Assembly (NCBI RefSeq): GCF_001468135.1
Contig: NZ_LNYU01000030.1
Location: 1-56,033 of the forward strand
DNA: 56,033 nt
From: Legionella santicrucis
Lineage (GTDB): Bacteria; Pseudomonadota; Gammaproteobacteria; Legionellales; Legionellaceae
Reading direction: 5' to 3'
Shown: positions 9,470 through 18,463 of the stretch, piece after piece
Layout of the letters: each line of letters starts with the position of its first letter
Position numbering within the stretch: position 1 is the stretch's first letter
Position numbers and translations under genes: made by a program
The notes under the pieces: generated by a model
Told to the model about the DNA's origin: nothing
Database searches by the model: none
The model's input: only the letters and a program-made list of their open reading frames with translations

Positions 9470-9964
9470 ATGTCAAATAAACTAGTATCTATATTAATGG
9501 GCTCTAAATCAGATTGGACAATTATGGAAGAGGCCAGTTTGGCTCTAGAAAAATTAAATATTCCTCATGAAGTGCGCGCTTTATCTGCCCATCGCACCCC
9601 TGATGCCTTATTTGACTATTTAAAATCAGCAGAACAACGCGGTGTCGAAGTATTTATCGCTGCAGCGGGTGGAGCCGCCCATTTACCGGGTGTTGTTGCA
9701 GCAAAAACCTTATTGCCCGTTTTAGGAGTACCCATGCCCTCCTCCACCTTTACAAATGGGCTTGACGCTCTTCTTTCTATAGTCCAAATGCCCGCAGGTA
9801 TTCCAGTAGGCACCCTTGCAGTTGGTAAAGCCGGAGCCATTAACTCTGCTCTTTTGGCAGCGACAATCCTAGGCAATAAATACCCTGAATACCGTGAAGC
9901 GATTAAAAATTATCGCGCAGCCCAAGCAGAAAAAGTATTGGAAAATGCAGAAATTAAAGGATGA
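9470..9964 (+). CDS. purE: N5-carboxyaminoimidazole ribonucleotide mutase (PurE class I)
   Basis: It converts N5-CAIR to CAIR. It has 164 residues with class I signatures MGSKSDW, SAHRTPD, and AGGAAHLPG, plus the LPVLGVP segment. The start is fixed by a strong GGAGGGGG Shine-Dalgarno at 9461-9468 directly before the ATG at 9470; a longer reading from a TTG at 9410 would overlap purN and lacks such a site. Class I PurE normally works with PurK, which makes N5-CAIR, but no purK follows here, so it must be elsewhere in the genome. This is the last gene of the operon. Confidence 0.95.
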   Translation: MSNKLVSILMGSKSDWTIMEEASLALEKLNIPHEVRALSAHRTPDALFDYLKSAEQRGVEVFIAAAGGAAHLPGVVAAKTLLPVLGVPMPSSTFTNGLDALLSIVQMPAGIPVGTLAVGKAGAINSALLAATILGNKYPEYREAIKNYRAAQAEKVLENAEIKG

Positions 9965-10232
9965 TATTTGTAGTCTCATTATGATTCATTACCTCATGAT
10001 AAACGTGCAGAAACGGTCATTGGTGGCGCTTTTCTGCACCATTCCTAGTATCGAACGTAACCTCGTACCGATTTGCCACTATGGTAATCGTTTAATCAAA
10101 CAATAAAAAATAATCGAGAAAATTGAGGAATTTTGAATCATTTTTGCCTCTAATTTCAGATTTTTCTCAACCTAGACAAAAACTTAAGTAGCTGTTATAT
10201 CTAGCAAGACTCTCTAAAAATCAAGGAAGAAC
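9965..10232. other. Intergenic region after purE with a 9-bp hairpin
   Basis: GTGCAGAAA (10005-10013) pairs perfectly with TTTCTGCAC (10031-10039) around a 17-nt loop. No U-run follows, so it is at best a weak terminator for the purine operon. A short open frame (DKRAETVIGG...) runs through the hairpin, but it ends quickly and I cannot link it to a family. The cupin gene's Shine-Dalgarno (GGAAG) lies at the right edge. Confidence 0.4.
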
Positions 10233-10682
10233 ATGAACAACATCTCTCGTAAAGCGTTACTTTTTATCTTTGCAGGTACAGTATTATTACTAGGTTTTTC
10301 CGCTCCAGGTTTCGCTCAGTGCACAGGCAATGCCAAATCATTTGAATCTGGGACGGCGAAACATGAGCAATGGAAGTCAATAGGCAATAGTTACAGCAAA
10401 TCCACCAGACAAGCAGTCTTATTTAATGAAATGGAAGGGGGAATTGCCAAACTTCCTCCAGGCCACAACCACCCACCACATTTTTACAAACATAAATTGC
10501 TTGTTGTCATTATAGAAGGAACGCTTCACCTTCATCTTAATGGTAAAACAACAACCTACAACAAAGAAGAATATTTTATCCTACCTGCTTACACGTGCTT
10601 TAGCAGCCATTCTAAACATGGCGCGACAATAGTTATGGTTGGAGCAAAACCCGGAGATAGTTATCCAGCTAAGTTAAAATAA
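10233..10682 (+). CDS. Exported cupin-domain protein
   Basis: It has 149 residues and begins with a signal peptide: a hydrophobic stretch around residues 8-26 ending in GFAQ. A single conserved cupin barrel follows, with motif 1 recognisable as PPGHNHPPHFYKHKLLVVIIEG, in which His and Glu would bind a metal. The substrate is unknown; periplasmic cupins of this size are often metal-dependent dioxygenase-like or sugar-binding proteins. It is a single-gene unit, followed by a hairpin that separates it from the convergent engB. Confidence is high for the fold and low for the function. Confidence 0.8.
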   Translation: MNNISRKALLFIFAGTVLLLGFSAPGFAQCTGNAKSFESGTAKHEQWKSIGNSYSKSTRQAVLFNEMEGGIAKLPPGHNHPPHFYKHKLLVVIIEGTLHLHLNGKTTTYNKEEYFILPAYTCFSSHSKHGATIVMVGAKPGDSYPAKLK

Positions 10683-10696
10683 CTAATCTCGTTGCA

Positions 10697-10724
10697 ACTG
10701 TCTTGAAATAAATTTCAAGACAGT
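10697..10724. terminator. Perfect 12-bp hairpin between convergent genes
   Basis: ACTGTCTTGAAA (10697-10708) and its exact complement at 10713-10724 enclose a TAAA loop. It sits between the cupin gene (+) and engB (-), the position of a bidirectional terminator. A smaller CGTG/CACG hairpin follows at 10725-10734. Neither strand has a good U-tract, so efficiency is uncertain. Confidence 0.5.
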
Positions 10725-10755
10725 CGTGCACACGACGAGAATTGGTCATTCTGGA

Positions 10756-11364
10756 TTAGCTGAAATCCATCCATTGATTTAATAATGAAATCAACTCTTC
10801 TATCCCGTCCCTCTTTAAAGACGAAAAAGACTGGACTGTAATTAAATGTTGCGCTAATTCGTAATACTTACGAACTTTGAATACGGTATTCTTTACCTCA
10901 CTTCGACTTAATTTATCTGCTTTGGTTAATAAAATGTGTACAGGTAATCCTCTATCCAACGCCCAATCACCCATCATTACATCCAACTCCTTTAAAGGAT
11001 GTCGGATATCCATCAATAAAATCAAACCTTTTAAACTTTTTCTAACCTCAAGATAATGCGCTAAATTTTCTTGCCAATCCATCTTCACCCGTAAAGCGAC
11101 TTTAGCGTAACCATAACCTGGTAAATCAACAAGACGACGTATTTCATCCAACTGAAACAAATTAATCAACTGAGTTCGTCCAGGAGTTTTACTTGTCCGA
11201 GCAAGGTTTTTAATTCCCGTTAAGCAATTTAAAGCACTAGACTTTCCTGCATTAGAACGTCCAGCAAAAGCAACTTCATAGCCTGAATCATCGGGCAACT
11301 GGCATACGCGCGCAGCACTTTTTAGAAATACTGCTTTAGAATAAGGGTTTTCTAACATGAACAT
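10756..11364 (-). CDS. engB: Ribosome-biogenesis GTPase EngB (YihA/YsxC)
   Basis: An essential GTPase family needed for assembly of the large ribosomal subunit. It has 202 residues. The G1 loop reads [10 protein letters not shown]3 reads DLPGYGYA and G4 reads TKAD, the usual motifs. Two ATGs, at 11364 and 11358, could start it. It is divergent from the cytochrome c4 gene with only about 65 bases between the two start codons, so their promoters must share this space. Confidence 0.94.
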   Translation of the reverse strand: MFMLENPYSKAVFLKSAARVCQLPDDSGYEVAFAGRSNAGKSSALNCLTGIKNLARTSKTPGRTQLINLFQLDEIRRLVDLPGYGYAKVALRVKMDWQENLAHYLEVRKSLKGLILLMDIRHPLKELDVMMGDWALDRGLPVHILLTKADKLSRSEVKNTVFKVRKYYELAQHLITVQSFSSLKRDGIEELISLLNQWMDFS

Positions 11365-11428
11365 AATACTTTTTGGGATTTCAACTAAGACAGTGTACCA
11401 TTACTTGAGAGTTTATGATGAGAAATCG

Positions 11429-12028
11429 ATGAAAAAATTTGTACTCGCTTTTATTCTATATACGCCACTCGTTCTTTTTGCCCAAGAAGATAGTACATCC
11501 GCAACCAATAAGACGATTGTCTGTACTGCTTGTCATGGACAACAAGGGAATAGTACAAATCCCGAATGGCCTAATATTGCTGGACAACACCCCAAATATT
11601 TTCTCAAGCAACTTAAAGACATGAGGGATAGCTCTTTGCGTAACGCACCAACAATGAATGCCCTAGTTTCCACATTGAGCGCTCAAGACATGGATGACTT
11701 GGCTGCATATTATGCTAAAATGCCCCTTGCTCAAGGCAGTACACCTGAACACTTTCTGAAACGAGGTGAACAAATCTATCGTGGAGGAGATTTTGCAAAA
11801 AAGATCACGGCATGTATCGCCTGCCATGGTCCTAAAGGCACGGGCAACGCCCAAGCGGGATTTCCAGTTCTTTCTGGTCAGCATGCTGCTTATACTGTAT
11901 TACAATTAAATGCATTTAAAGAGGGCAAACGGAAAAACGATTTGAACCATATTATGCAAGACATTAGCAGTAGAATGAGCCAAGATGACATGGAAGCTGT
12001 TGCACATTATATTGAAGGTTTACATTAG
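11429..12028 (+). CDS. Periplasmic cytochrome c4-type dihaem protein
   Basis: An electron carrier between the bc1 complex and terminal oxidases. It has about 199 residues and starts with a signal peptide (MKKFVLAFILYTPLVLFAQ). Two tandem class I cytochrome domains each carry a CXXCH haem site: CTACH at residues 32-36 and CIACH at 129-133. Met residues downstream of each are candidate sixth ligands. The frame is open from 11357, but the signal peptide shows that the ATG at 11429 is the real start. It is followed after 11 bases by dsbA, which matches a need for disulfide handling around exported cytochromes. Confidence 0.9.
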   Translation: MKKFVLAFILYTPLVLFAQEDSTSATNKTIVCTACHGQQGNSTNPEWPNIAGQHPKYFLKQLKDMRDSSLRNAPTMNALVSTLSAQDMDDLAAYYAKMPLAQGSTPEHFLKRGEQIYRGGDFAKKITACIACHGPKGTGNAQAGFPVLSGQHAAYTVLQLNAFKEGKRKNDLNHIMQDISSRMSQDDMEAVAHYIEGLH

Positions 12029-12039
12029 GAAACAAAATT

Positions 12040-12654
12040 ATGATTAAAAAATTAATTGCTTTATTTTTTCTTTTACCAGCAATAGCCTTGGCTGCATCAT
12101 TTGTTGAAGGCAAAGATTATCAAATTGTGACTCACCCAAATGCCACAAATGACAAAAATAAAGCCCCCGTTATTGAGGAATTTTTTAGTTACGGTTGTCC
12201 TTGGTGCTATAAAATCGAAGGCCCTCTCGATGAATGGGTAAGCAAAACAGGAAAAAGCGTTCAATTTGAACGTGTACCGGTAATATTTAAACCCTCCTGG
12301 GAACTCTATGCCAAAGCCTATTACACAGCGAAAACACTTGCTCTTTCAGACAAAATAAATTCTTTATTATTTAAAACAATACAAGAAGACAAAAAACCAT
12401 TAGATTCAAAACAAGCAATGATCCAGTTTTTTGTAGCACAAGGTGTGGATAGAGAAATCGCAAAAAGCGCCTTTGAGAATTCCCCAACCATTGATATGCG
12501 TGTACAAAATGGCATGAGCTTGATGGCAAGCTATCAAATTAATGCAGTTCCTGCCTTCGTGGTAAATCATAAATATAAAACTGATTTACAAATGGCTGGT
12601 AGCCCAGATCGTTTACTTGAAATATTGAGTTATCTATCGCGAAAATCAGCTTAA
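12040..12654 (+). CDS. dsbA: Thiol:disulfide interchange protein DsbA
   Basis: A periplasmic oxidase that introduces disulfide bonds into exported proteins. It has 204 residues: signal peptide 1-19, then a thioredoxin fold with an inserted helical domain. The active site is Cys53-Pro-Trp-Cys56, a variant of the CPHC of E. coli DsbA, and the cis-Pro loop reads VPAF. Legionella species carry more than one DsbA, and I cannot say which paralogue this is. It is probably co-transcribed with the cytochrome c4 gene, 11 bases upstream. Confidence 0.9.
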   Translation: MIKKLIALFFLLPAIALAASFVEGKDYQIVTHPNATNDKNKAPVIEEFFSYGCPWCYKIEGPLDEWVSKTGKSVQFERVPVIFKPSWELYAKAYYTAKTLALSDKINSLLFKTIQEDKKPLDSKQAMIQFFVAQGVDREIAKSAFENSPTIDMRVQNGMSLMASYQINAVPAFVVNHKYKTDLQMAGSPDRLLEILSYLSRKSA

Positions 12655-12693
12655 TCTTCTAACTGTGTTTTTGTAATAATGAAGGGATGCATT

Positions 12694-14016
12694 ATGAAAT
12701 CAATGCTAAAAAGAGAGCTGCAGCAATTTCTGGAGCAAGAACGAATCAGTCTTAATTCAGGAATTGTTAACTACATTACTTATCAATTAGCCGATATTAA
12801 AGTCAATAAAGAGCAACTCAGCCAGGGCTTTTCTTTTGATAATGAAGAAACAATGGAAAAAATAACATTTTCTATTGCAACAGGACTCGATTTTTCTCAA
12901 ATCAAAAAAATACTCAATTTCTTTAAAATCCCCGAAGAAAAGTACCTGCATGGCAAACCGATATCACCCAATGATGACACCATGATGGAGTATTTTATTT
13001 TTTATTTTAAAAACCGTTTCCAAACATTAAAAGAAGCTGAACCTGAAATTATTGCCCAATATAAAGCACTATCAGCCCCACTTTTAGAAACAAATGCTAA
13101 AAATATACTCAAAAAGCATCTTGATGAAGTAAAGCTGATAATAATGGCTAATTACCCCAATACATCACTCACAGCCACGATAAAAAGTGTCATCAGTTTC
13201 ATCTCAACTTTATCAGGTCGCATCCATGATTTAGAGAGTTTTCCACATTTATATGTAGATATCTTAAATAGCAAACAAGAGATTAATCATTTTCTGCAGC
13301 TGCGGGAAATTAATGGAAACCCAAAATTATATGCGCAACTCATAATGTTGTTAGATAGTATTGCTTTATTTGAGCGTTATCATCGCAATGAATCAGTTCT
13401 TAGTAATTCTGTACTTCATAAAGAATTTAAAGAATTTTTAATTCCTTATCGTATTAATCCAGAAAAATGTGATTTGCTCGGGCATATAATTTTATCTTTA
13501 GCTGATGTAAAAATTCACACTGCAAACTTATTCCGACTTGCTCCTGGGGAAGATCGCGCGCGTTTGCTAATAACATTTAAAAATATTAACGAAGAATATA
13601 GCAACAAAATCATTAACTGGATGCACCATCTTGGCGATGAAACAGCTTTTGCAGTTGATGGAAAAACATCTCCGGGCCCATATTCTGTTGCCCAAAACCA
13701 AGAATATTCTTTGTATAAAAATGAATATGAAACGCAAAAAACCAAACTCTATGAAAGGTGCAGTATCGAAGTTGATGGTAAATTTTTCTATACTTGTGTT
13801 TACCCCAAAATCAAAGAAAATATTGTTCAAATGGCTGCGCAACAGCAATTAAGTAGTTATCAAGAAACATCAAAAGAAGACTTCAAATCTACTACGGAAA
13901 CAGCTCGACTCAGTGAGCATAGTATGTTTGAAAAATCTCCAGATTCTTCAAATCAATTCAATACATTCAATAAAAAAAGCTCACGAACCTGCATCTGCAC
14001 CCTACTAAAAAATTAA
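12694..14016 (+). CDS. Unrecognised helical protein, 440 residues
   Basis: I do not recognise a family. The sequence is hydrophilic, has no signal peptide or membrane segment, and is rich in Lys, Glu, Asn and Ile, suggesting an all-helical cytoplasmic or translocated protein. The C-terminus is Ser/Thr/Glu-rich (about 385-430) and ends in a Cys-containing tail. The start at ATG 12694 is preferred over 12679 because GAAGGGA (12681-12687) sits at the right distance. A Dot/Icm effector is possible from the composition and from the neighbouring Rab-like gene, but no motif proves it. Confidence 0.65.
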   Translation: MKSMLKRELQQFLEQERISLNSGIVNYITYQLADIKVNKEQLSQGFSFDNEETMEKITFSIATGLDFSQIKKILNFFKIPEEKYLHGKPISPNDDTMMEYFIFYFKNRFQTLKEAEPEIIAQYKALSAPLLETNAKNILKKHLDEVKLIIMANYPNTSLTATIKSVISFISTLSGRIHDLESFPHLYVDILNSKQEINHFLQLREINGNPKLYAQLIMLLDSIALFERYHRNESVLSNSVLHKEFKEFLIPYRINPEKCDLLGHIILSLADVKIHTANLFRLAPGEDRARLLITFKNINEEYSNKIINWMHHLGDETAFAVDGKTSPGPYSVAQNQEYSLYKNEYETQKTKLYERCSIEVDGKFFYTCVYPKIKENIVQMAAQQQLSSYQETSKEDFKSTTETARLSEHSMFEKSPDSSNQFNTFNKKSSRTCICTLLKN

Positions 14017-14040
14017 ATTTATCTTAAGGTAAAATGCTCG

Positions 14041-14071
14041 CACCTTATGCGCCGAAAGGCTGCATTGGGTG
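14041..14071. terminator. GNRA-loop hairpin between convergent genes
   Basis: CACCTTATGCGCC and GGCTGCATTGGGTG pair imperfectly around a GAAA loop, followed by TATTT. It sits between the unknown gene (+) and the Rab-like gene (-). The GCACCTTATGCGC segment also resembles, in inverted orientation, GCGCATAAGGCGC near 48512, so it may belong to a dispersed repeat. Confidence 0.5.
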
Positions 14072-14083
14072 TATTTAAAAATC

Positions 14084-15007
14084 TTAGTATGTCGTTTTAC
14101 AGAAAACCCTATCTTTGCTTATTAATTCTCTAATATCAGATAATTCAACAATTCCTGACGGCATACTGCATAAAACATCCAATGCATGCCTCAAAATTTT
14201 AGAGAGAGGACTACGAAAGATGATACTCCAACAAGGATTTTCATGCTCATAAAATTGATCCACTCTTTCAATGAGATCTAATACTTTGATGCAAAACTCA
14301 TTCAAGGCAGAAGGATCCGTTGCTTGAAAAAACTGCTTAAGGCTGTGGTCATATTCCTCCTTTAATAAAATTTCTTGAGTAAAATTTTGACTGCATGCTG
14401 AGAACAAACCTGGACGATTTTTCTGCATACTTAATAGATAATTATGATAGTGTTCTTCCAAAATAGGCTTAATTTTTTTTACTTGTGTCAAAAAGTAAAT
14501 TTGCTTGGCTAATAAATTGAATCCCTCCTTAATATTAATTTCTTTACGCGCAGAAACCTCTATATAAGTAAGACCCAATTGGTCTGCCAGTTCGTTAATC
14601 TCCTTGTGAGATACGTTCCTCAACTCAATTAAATCAGCTTTACAACCGACAAGAACAATGGGTGCCTGTTTATTACTTGCCCTAAAACGATCGACTAAGG
14701 CTTTGATATTGTAAAAAGATTGGAGGTTAGTAAGGTCAAAACAAATAAAAGCACCATCAGCAAGATGAAAATAAGATGCAACGATCTGCTGAAGTTTTGG
14801 GGCTCCAGAAGCATCCCAAATACGTAATTTTATTGTTTTATTATAGGCTCTTAGAAATTTTATTTTCTGATCAACACCCATAGTGTCGAAATAGTTATTA
14901 AAATCTGCATTGCCAAAAAGACTTGCTAATAAGCAGGATTTTCCAACATAATTATCACCAAGAAGGATTATTTTTAAATGTTCATCATATTCTTCTTTGT
15001 GCTCCAT
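14084..15007 (-). CDS. Rab/Ras-like small GTPase with helical C-terminal extension; probable effector
   Basis: Residues 8-165 form a Ras-superfamily G domain closest to Rab: P-loop GDNYVGKS (17-24), Thr42 as switch I Thr, WDASGAP (64-70) for WDTAGQE, CKAD (122-125) for NKxD, and SAR (152-154) for SAK. The catalytic Gln is Ala69 and the guanine-reading Asn is Cys122, so hydrolysis and nucleotide selectivity may be altered. A ~140-residue helical tail follows, without a C-terminal prenylation box. The start is ATG 15007 with AAGG upstream; a longer frame uses TTG at 15079. Rab-like proteins in Legionella are regarded as eukaryote-derived effectors; secretion here is inference. Confidence 0.85.
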   Translation of the reverse strand: MEHKEEYDEHLKIILLGDNYVGKSCLLASLFGNADFNNYFDTMGVDQKIKFLRAYNKTIKLRIWDASGAPKLQQIVASYFHLADGAFICFDLTNLQSFYNIKALVDRFRASNKQAPIVLVGCKADLIELRNVSHKEINELADQLGLTYIEVSARKEINIKEGFNLLAKQIYFLTQVKKIKPILEEHYHNYLLSMQKNRPGLFSACSQNFTQEILLKEEYDHSLKQFFQATDPSALNEFCIKVLDLIERVDQFYEHENPCWSIIFRSPLSKILRHALDVLCSMPSGIVELSDIRELISKDRVFCKTTY

Positions 15008-15119
15008 GCTAAATAACCTTAAATCAATTTGAACAAATAATAATAAATAAATCACTTGAATATAAGTATTTTTTAGCAAATAAATTGATTTTTTGGAAAA
15101 GAGGCGCTAGGAACGCATT

Positions 15120-16418
15120 CTATGCGCCTATACCTGGATTCTCCAAACTTAAAATGCCTGTATTAAAATCATAAGCAAAAATCTCTGCATAACGCCCCCA
15201 ATCAATCATTGTACGTAAAACACGCTCGGCTTCTTTTTCGCTTAAGTAATCTTCCAGTTTACTTAAAAATCGCTCTTCAGAAACTCTATGACCTACTTTT
15301 TCATCTAAAATTCTGCGAATGTAACGTGCAAGAGGTACTTTCTCCAATAATCTTTGTGCAAATAATTGTTTACGTTCTTGGAGATCCGCCTCTGAAAATT
15401 GCTTTCCTAAATCACTTAATTGAATATCTCCCGCAGAAACTTTAGCAAAACCTAATATTTCTAATGTTTCAAGTATAGGAAAGAGATCATCAATATTCAT
15501 CATGAGTTCGTCAGCAAGTTCTGGCAAGTCTATACGCTCTTCAAAAGAGGTCATAGTTTCAATCAAACCCGTTAATTCTGAAGGCTCTACTTCAGGCAAA
15601 CGATAACCTAAACCTATTTGCCGTTCTCTTTGTGCGCGCTTCGCTTTTTCTTTAGGTCCAGTGGTCATTAAAGTATAAATTTTATCGACTAAAGCTCGAA
15701 ATTCAGAAGATTCGGGATCACGGGGTTGTGGTAAAGTAACAGGTAACTCAGCACGAATATATCCAGGATCATTACCAAAAATAACGATTCTATCTGCCAA
15801 AGTAGCCGCTTCTTCAATATTATGGGTTACCAATAAAATTCCATTCGTATTAGTTTTCTTCTCTTTCCATAATTCCAACAAGTCAGATTTTAGGTTTTCC
15901 GCAGTAAGCACATCAAGCGCGGAAAAAGGCTCATCCATTAACAAAACATCAGGGTTAATAACTAAAGCGCGCGCAAAACCAACACGTTGGCGCATACCAC
16001 CAGATAATTCTTTTGGGAAAGCAGATTCAAAACCATCAAGACCAATAATATCAATTGCTTCAATAGCACGATGCCTTCGCTCTTCTCGACTAACACCTTG
16101 TGCTTCAAGACCAAGCTCTACATTTTCTAATACAGTGAGCCACGGCATCAATGCAAAAGATTGAAAAACCATCGCAATACCATCAACGGGTCTGATAACT
16201 GGTTTACCTCTGTACGTCACTGAGCCGCTTGTTGGAGCAACTAGACCAGCAATAATACGCAACAACGTCGATTTTCCTGAACCAGATTTACCTAATAAAG
16301 CAACAATTTCACCTTCTTGTAGTTTAAAATTCACATCCTCAAGCACAAGCAAATTTTGCTCTGATGATTTTTTAAACGATTTACTTAAACTTTCTATAGA
16401 AATAATAGTTTCAGACAT
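15120..16418 (-). CDS. NitT/TauT-type ABC transporter ATPase with C-terminal AAA-associated domain
   Basis: The ATPase of an anion/organic-sulfonate-type importer. Walker A is GKSGSGKST (43-51), the signature is LSGGMRQR, Walker B is VLLMDEP, and the H-loop His lies in THNIEEA. Residues from about 270 to 432 form a winged-helix-like C-terminal domain seen in a subgroup of nitrate/sulfonate ATPases and possibly regulatory. It starts 9 bases after the permease gene on the same strand. No substrate-binding protein is encoded nearby, so the substrate cannot be assigned. Confidence 0.88.
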   Translation of the reverse strand: MSETIISIESLSKSFKKSSEQNLLVLEDVNFKLQEGEIVALLGKSGSGKSTLLRIIAGLVAPTSGSVTYRGKPVIRPVDGIAMVFQSFALMPWLTVLENVELGLEAQGVSREERRHRAIEAIDIIGLDGFESAFPKELSGGMRQRVGFARALVINPDVLLMDEPFSALDVLTAENLKSDLLELWKEKKTNTNGILLVTHNIEEAATLADRIVIFGNDPGYIRAELPVTLPQPRDPESSEFRALVDKIYTLMTTGPKEKAKRAQRERQIGLGYRLPEVEPSELTGLIETMTSFEERIDLPELADELMMNIDDLFPILETLEILGFAKVSAGDIQLSDLGKQFSEADLQERKQLFAQRLLEKVPLARYIRRILDEKVGHRVSEERFLSKLEDYLSEKEAERVLRTMIDWGRYAEIFAYDFNTGILSLENPGIGA

Positions 16419-16427
16419 GATGATTTA

Positions 16428-18167
16428 TTAATTAAAATTAAAACGTTCTTCCGCTAATCGATATAACGGACGCCAAATCAAGTGGTTAAAAGCAAGCACA
16501 TACAAACACATCATCGCTGTACCTAAAGCAATTTTTGGGAAATCTCCTGTTGCTGTACTGGCTTGAATGTATTCACCTAAACCTGTGGCTCTGAGCGTAG
16601 TATTTCCCCAACTTACAAATTCTGCCACGATGCTGGCATTCCATGCACCACCTGCTGCAGTTATGGCACCAGTAATATAAAAAGGAAAGATCCCTGGTGC
16701 TGCTAATCTTTTCCACCAAAGCCATCCTTTCAAACCAAAATTATCTGCCGCCAGATAAAGTTCACGCGGAATTGCCGATGCACCAGCAATTACATTAAAT
16801 AAAATATACCATTGAGTGCCAAGGATCATCAGTGGAGTAACCCAAATTTCTACATTTAAATGGAATTTAACAATAGCAATAACAAATAAAGGATAGAATA
16901 AATTGGCTGGAAAGGCTGCAACGAATTGAATCACTGGCTGTATTTTTTGTGCAATTCGTGGCCTCAAACCTATCCATACACCTATGGGAATCCAAATTAA
17001 TGAGCTCAGGATGATTAAACATATGACACGTGTCCCTGTTGCAGCACCAAGCAAAAACACATGAACAATATCAGCAATTTTCAACTCCGCAAGGATAAAG
17101 CGCAGCAAAAACCATGCTCCAGAAAACACACATAACAATACAAAAGCCCCCCAAAACCTATCAAGACGCTTTTGTTTTTTTAAATCAATTTCTTTGATTG
17201 CTTTGGACTCATTAAGCCGTAACCAGCGTGCATTCACAAAATGATCCGTGAAAACGCCAATCATTTCAGCGAATTGCTTCATTAAACGACTGCCACGCAT
17301 CCAATCCACCAACCAAGATTGGTATTCCACTTCATCATGAGAGGTCTCTGCTTTAAATTTTTCGGACCAAGCAATTAAAGGGCGAAAGAAAATTTGATCG
17401 TACAAAAAAATAACAATAACCATCGTTAGAATTGCATAACCTACAGCATGTAAATCGCGTTGCTGTATAGCTAATGCGATATAAGAACCTACTCCAGGTA
17501 ATCGAATATTTTGATGTGCGACAGAGATAGCTTCGGATAAGACGACAAAGAACCAACTTGCAGACATAGAAACCATCATATTCCATAATAAGCTCGACAT
17601 AGAAAAAGGTACTTCCAGTTTCCAAAAACGCTGCCATGCAGATAGTCGAAACATTGAGGCCACTTCTTTTAAATCATGAGGCAGTGTTTTTACGGATTGA
17701 TAAAAACCAAAAGTCATATTCCATACTTGGGCGCAAAAAATAGCGAAAATAGAAGCACACTCAGGACCTAATAAACTATTAGGAAACAGGTGAATAAATC
17801 CAGTTACTGTAATCGATAAAAAGCTTAAGACAGGTATGGATTGTAAAATATCAATAGCGGGAATAATGATCTGCTCTGCACGCCGATTTTTAGCAGCCCA
17901 AAGACCGACAATAAAGGTAACGATTATGGAGAAAAATAATGCAATAAACATACGTAATACGGTACGCAACGCATAAAAAGGGAGATTGGCGGGATCTAAA
18001 GAAATGGGGATCTGCTCTCCTAATTGATATGGAGTAGCCATTTGCGAGCCAGCCCAACCTAAAAAAAATAAGATAGAAAAAATAAGTATAAGAAGCAGTA
18101 AATCCCAACGATTTATATATCGACCGACTCTATCAGGATTAGCAAAGTAGAACCGACTTTCCCGCAC
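16428..18167 (-). CDS. Duplicated permease of a NitT/TauT-type ABC importer
   Basis: It has 579 residues and consists of two fused copies of a binding-protein-dependent transport permease domain, each with about six membrane helices, joined by a soluble linker around residues 275-330. A single chain can thus form the whole membrane channel. The start is GTG at 18167, chosen because AAGGGGG lies five bases upstream. The partner ATPase follows immediately. The missing periplasmic binding protein is either elsewhere or not used. The gene opens a two-gene operon whose upstream region also contains the sRNA candidate on the opposite strand. Confidence 0.87.
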   Translation of the reverse strand: MRESRFYFANPDRVGRYINRWDLLLLILIFSILFFLGWAGSQMATPYQLGEQIPISLDPANLPFYALRTVLRMFIALFFSIIVTFIVGLWAAKNRRAEQIIIPAIDILQSIPVLSFLSITVTGFIHLFPNSLLGPECASIFAIFCAQVWNMTFGFYQSVKTLPHDLKEVASMFRLSAWQRFWKLEVPFSMSSLLWNMMVSMSASWFFVVLSEAISVAHQNIRLPGVGSYIALAIQQRDLHAVGYAILTMVIVIFLYDQIFFRPLIAWSEKFKAETSHDEVEYQSWLVDWMRGSRLMKQFAEMIGVFTDHFVNARWLRLNESKAIKEIDLKKQKRLDRFWGAFVLLCVFSGAWFLLRFILAELKIADIVHVFLLGAATGTRVICLIILSSLIWIPIGVWIGLRPRIAQKIQPVIQFVAAFPANLFYPLFVIAIVKFHLNVEIWVTPLMILGTQWYILFNVIAGASAIPRELYLAADNFGLKGWLWWKRLAAPGIFPFYITGAITAAGGAWNASIVAEFVSWGNTTLRATGLGEYIQASTATGDFPKIALGTAMMCLYVLAFNHLIWRPLYRLAEERFNFN

Positions 18168-18428
18168 TATGCCCCCTTAATAAACTTTGGTTGATATACC
18201 GAAATACACTTTGCAGAATCAAACAAACAGTATACACTAAAAATGCAGTTACAGTTATTTAGATATTTCGTTTAACTGCTTAATAAAATACCATAAAGAA
18301 GGCTTAATCAATAGATAAAGGCCTATGAATATCTATCTACAATTACTTATTATAATGATTAATCGGTCAATTGATGAGTATCCTTAATTAAGATCCATTG
18401 CCATAAACAAAAACAATTAAATTAAAAA
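18168..18428. other. AT-rich intergenic region upstream of the ABC permease
   Basis: No coding sequence is supported. It should contain the promoter of the minus-strand ABC operon, but I could not single out clear boxes. It is adjacent to the sRNA locus. Confidence 0.5.
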
Positions 18429-18460
18429 TTGAACTTTTCTGGAATTTAGGTGTCTAATAT
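18429..18460 (+). promoter_or_regulatory. Candidate promoter of the small RNA
   Basis: TTGAAC (18429-18434) lies upstream of overlapping -10-like boxes TCTAAT (18453-18458, spacer 18) and TAATAT (18455-18460, spacer 20). Transcription would begin close to 18464-18468, just at the first hairpin of the RNA. Confidence 0.5.
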
Positions 18461-18463
18461 AGT

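Noticed and set aside
9894..10106. Short ORF overlapping the end of purE as a separate gene or purK remnant
   Set aside because: It runs in another frame of purE, lacks a good ribosome site and shows no PurK motif.
14084..14110. C-terminal prenylation (CaaX) box on the Rab-like protein
   Set aside because: The only nearby Cys is fifth from the end, not fourth, so the box is not formed.
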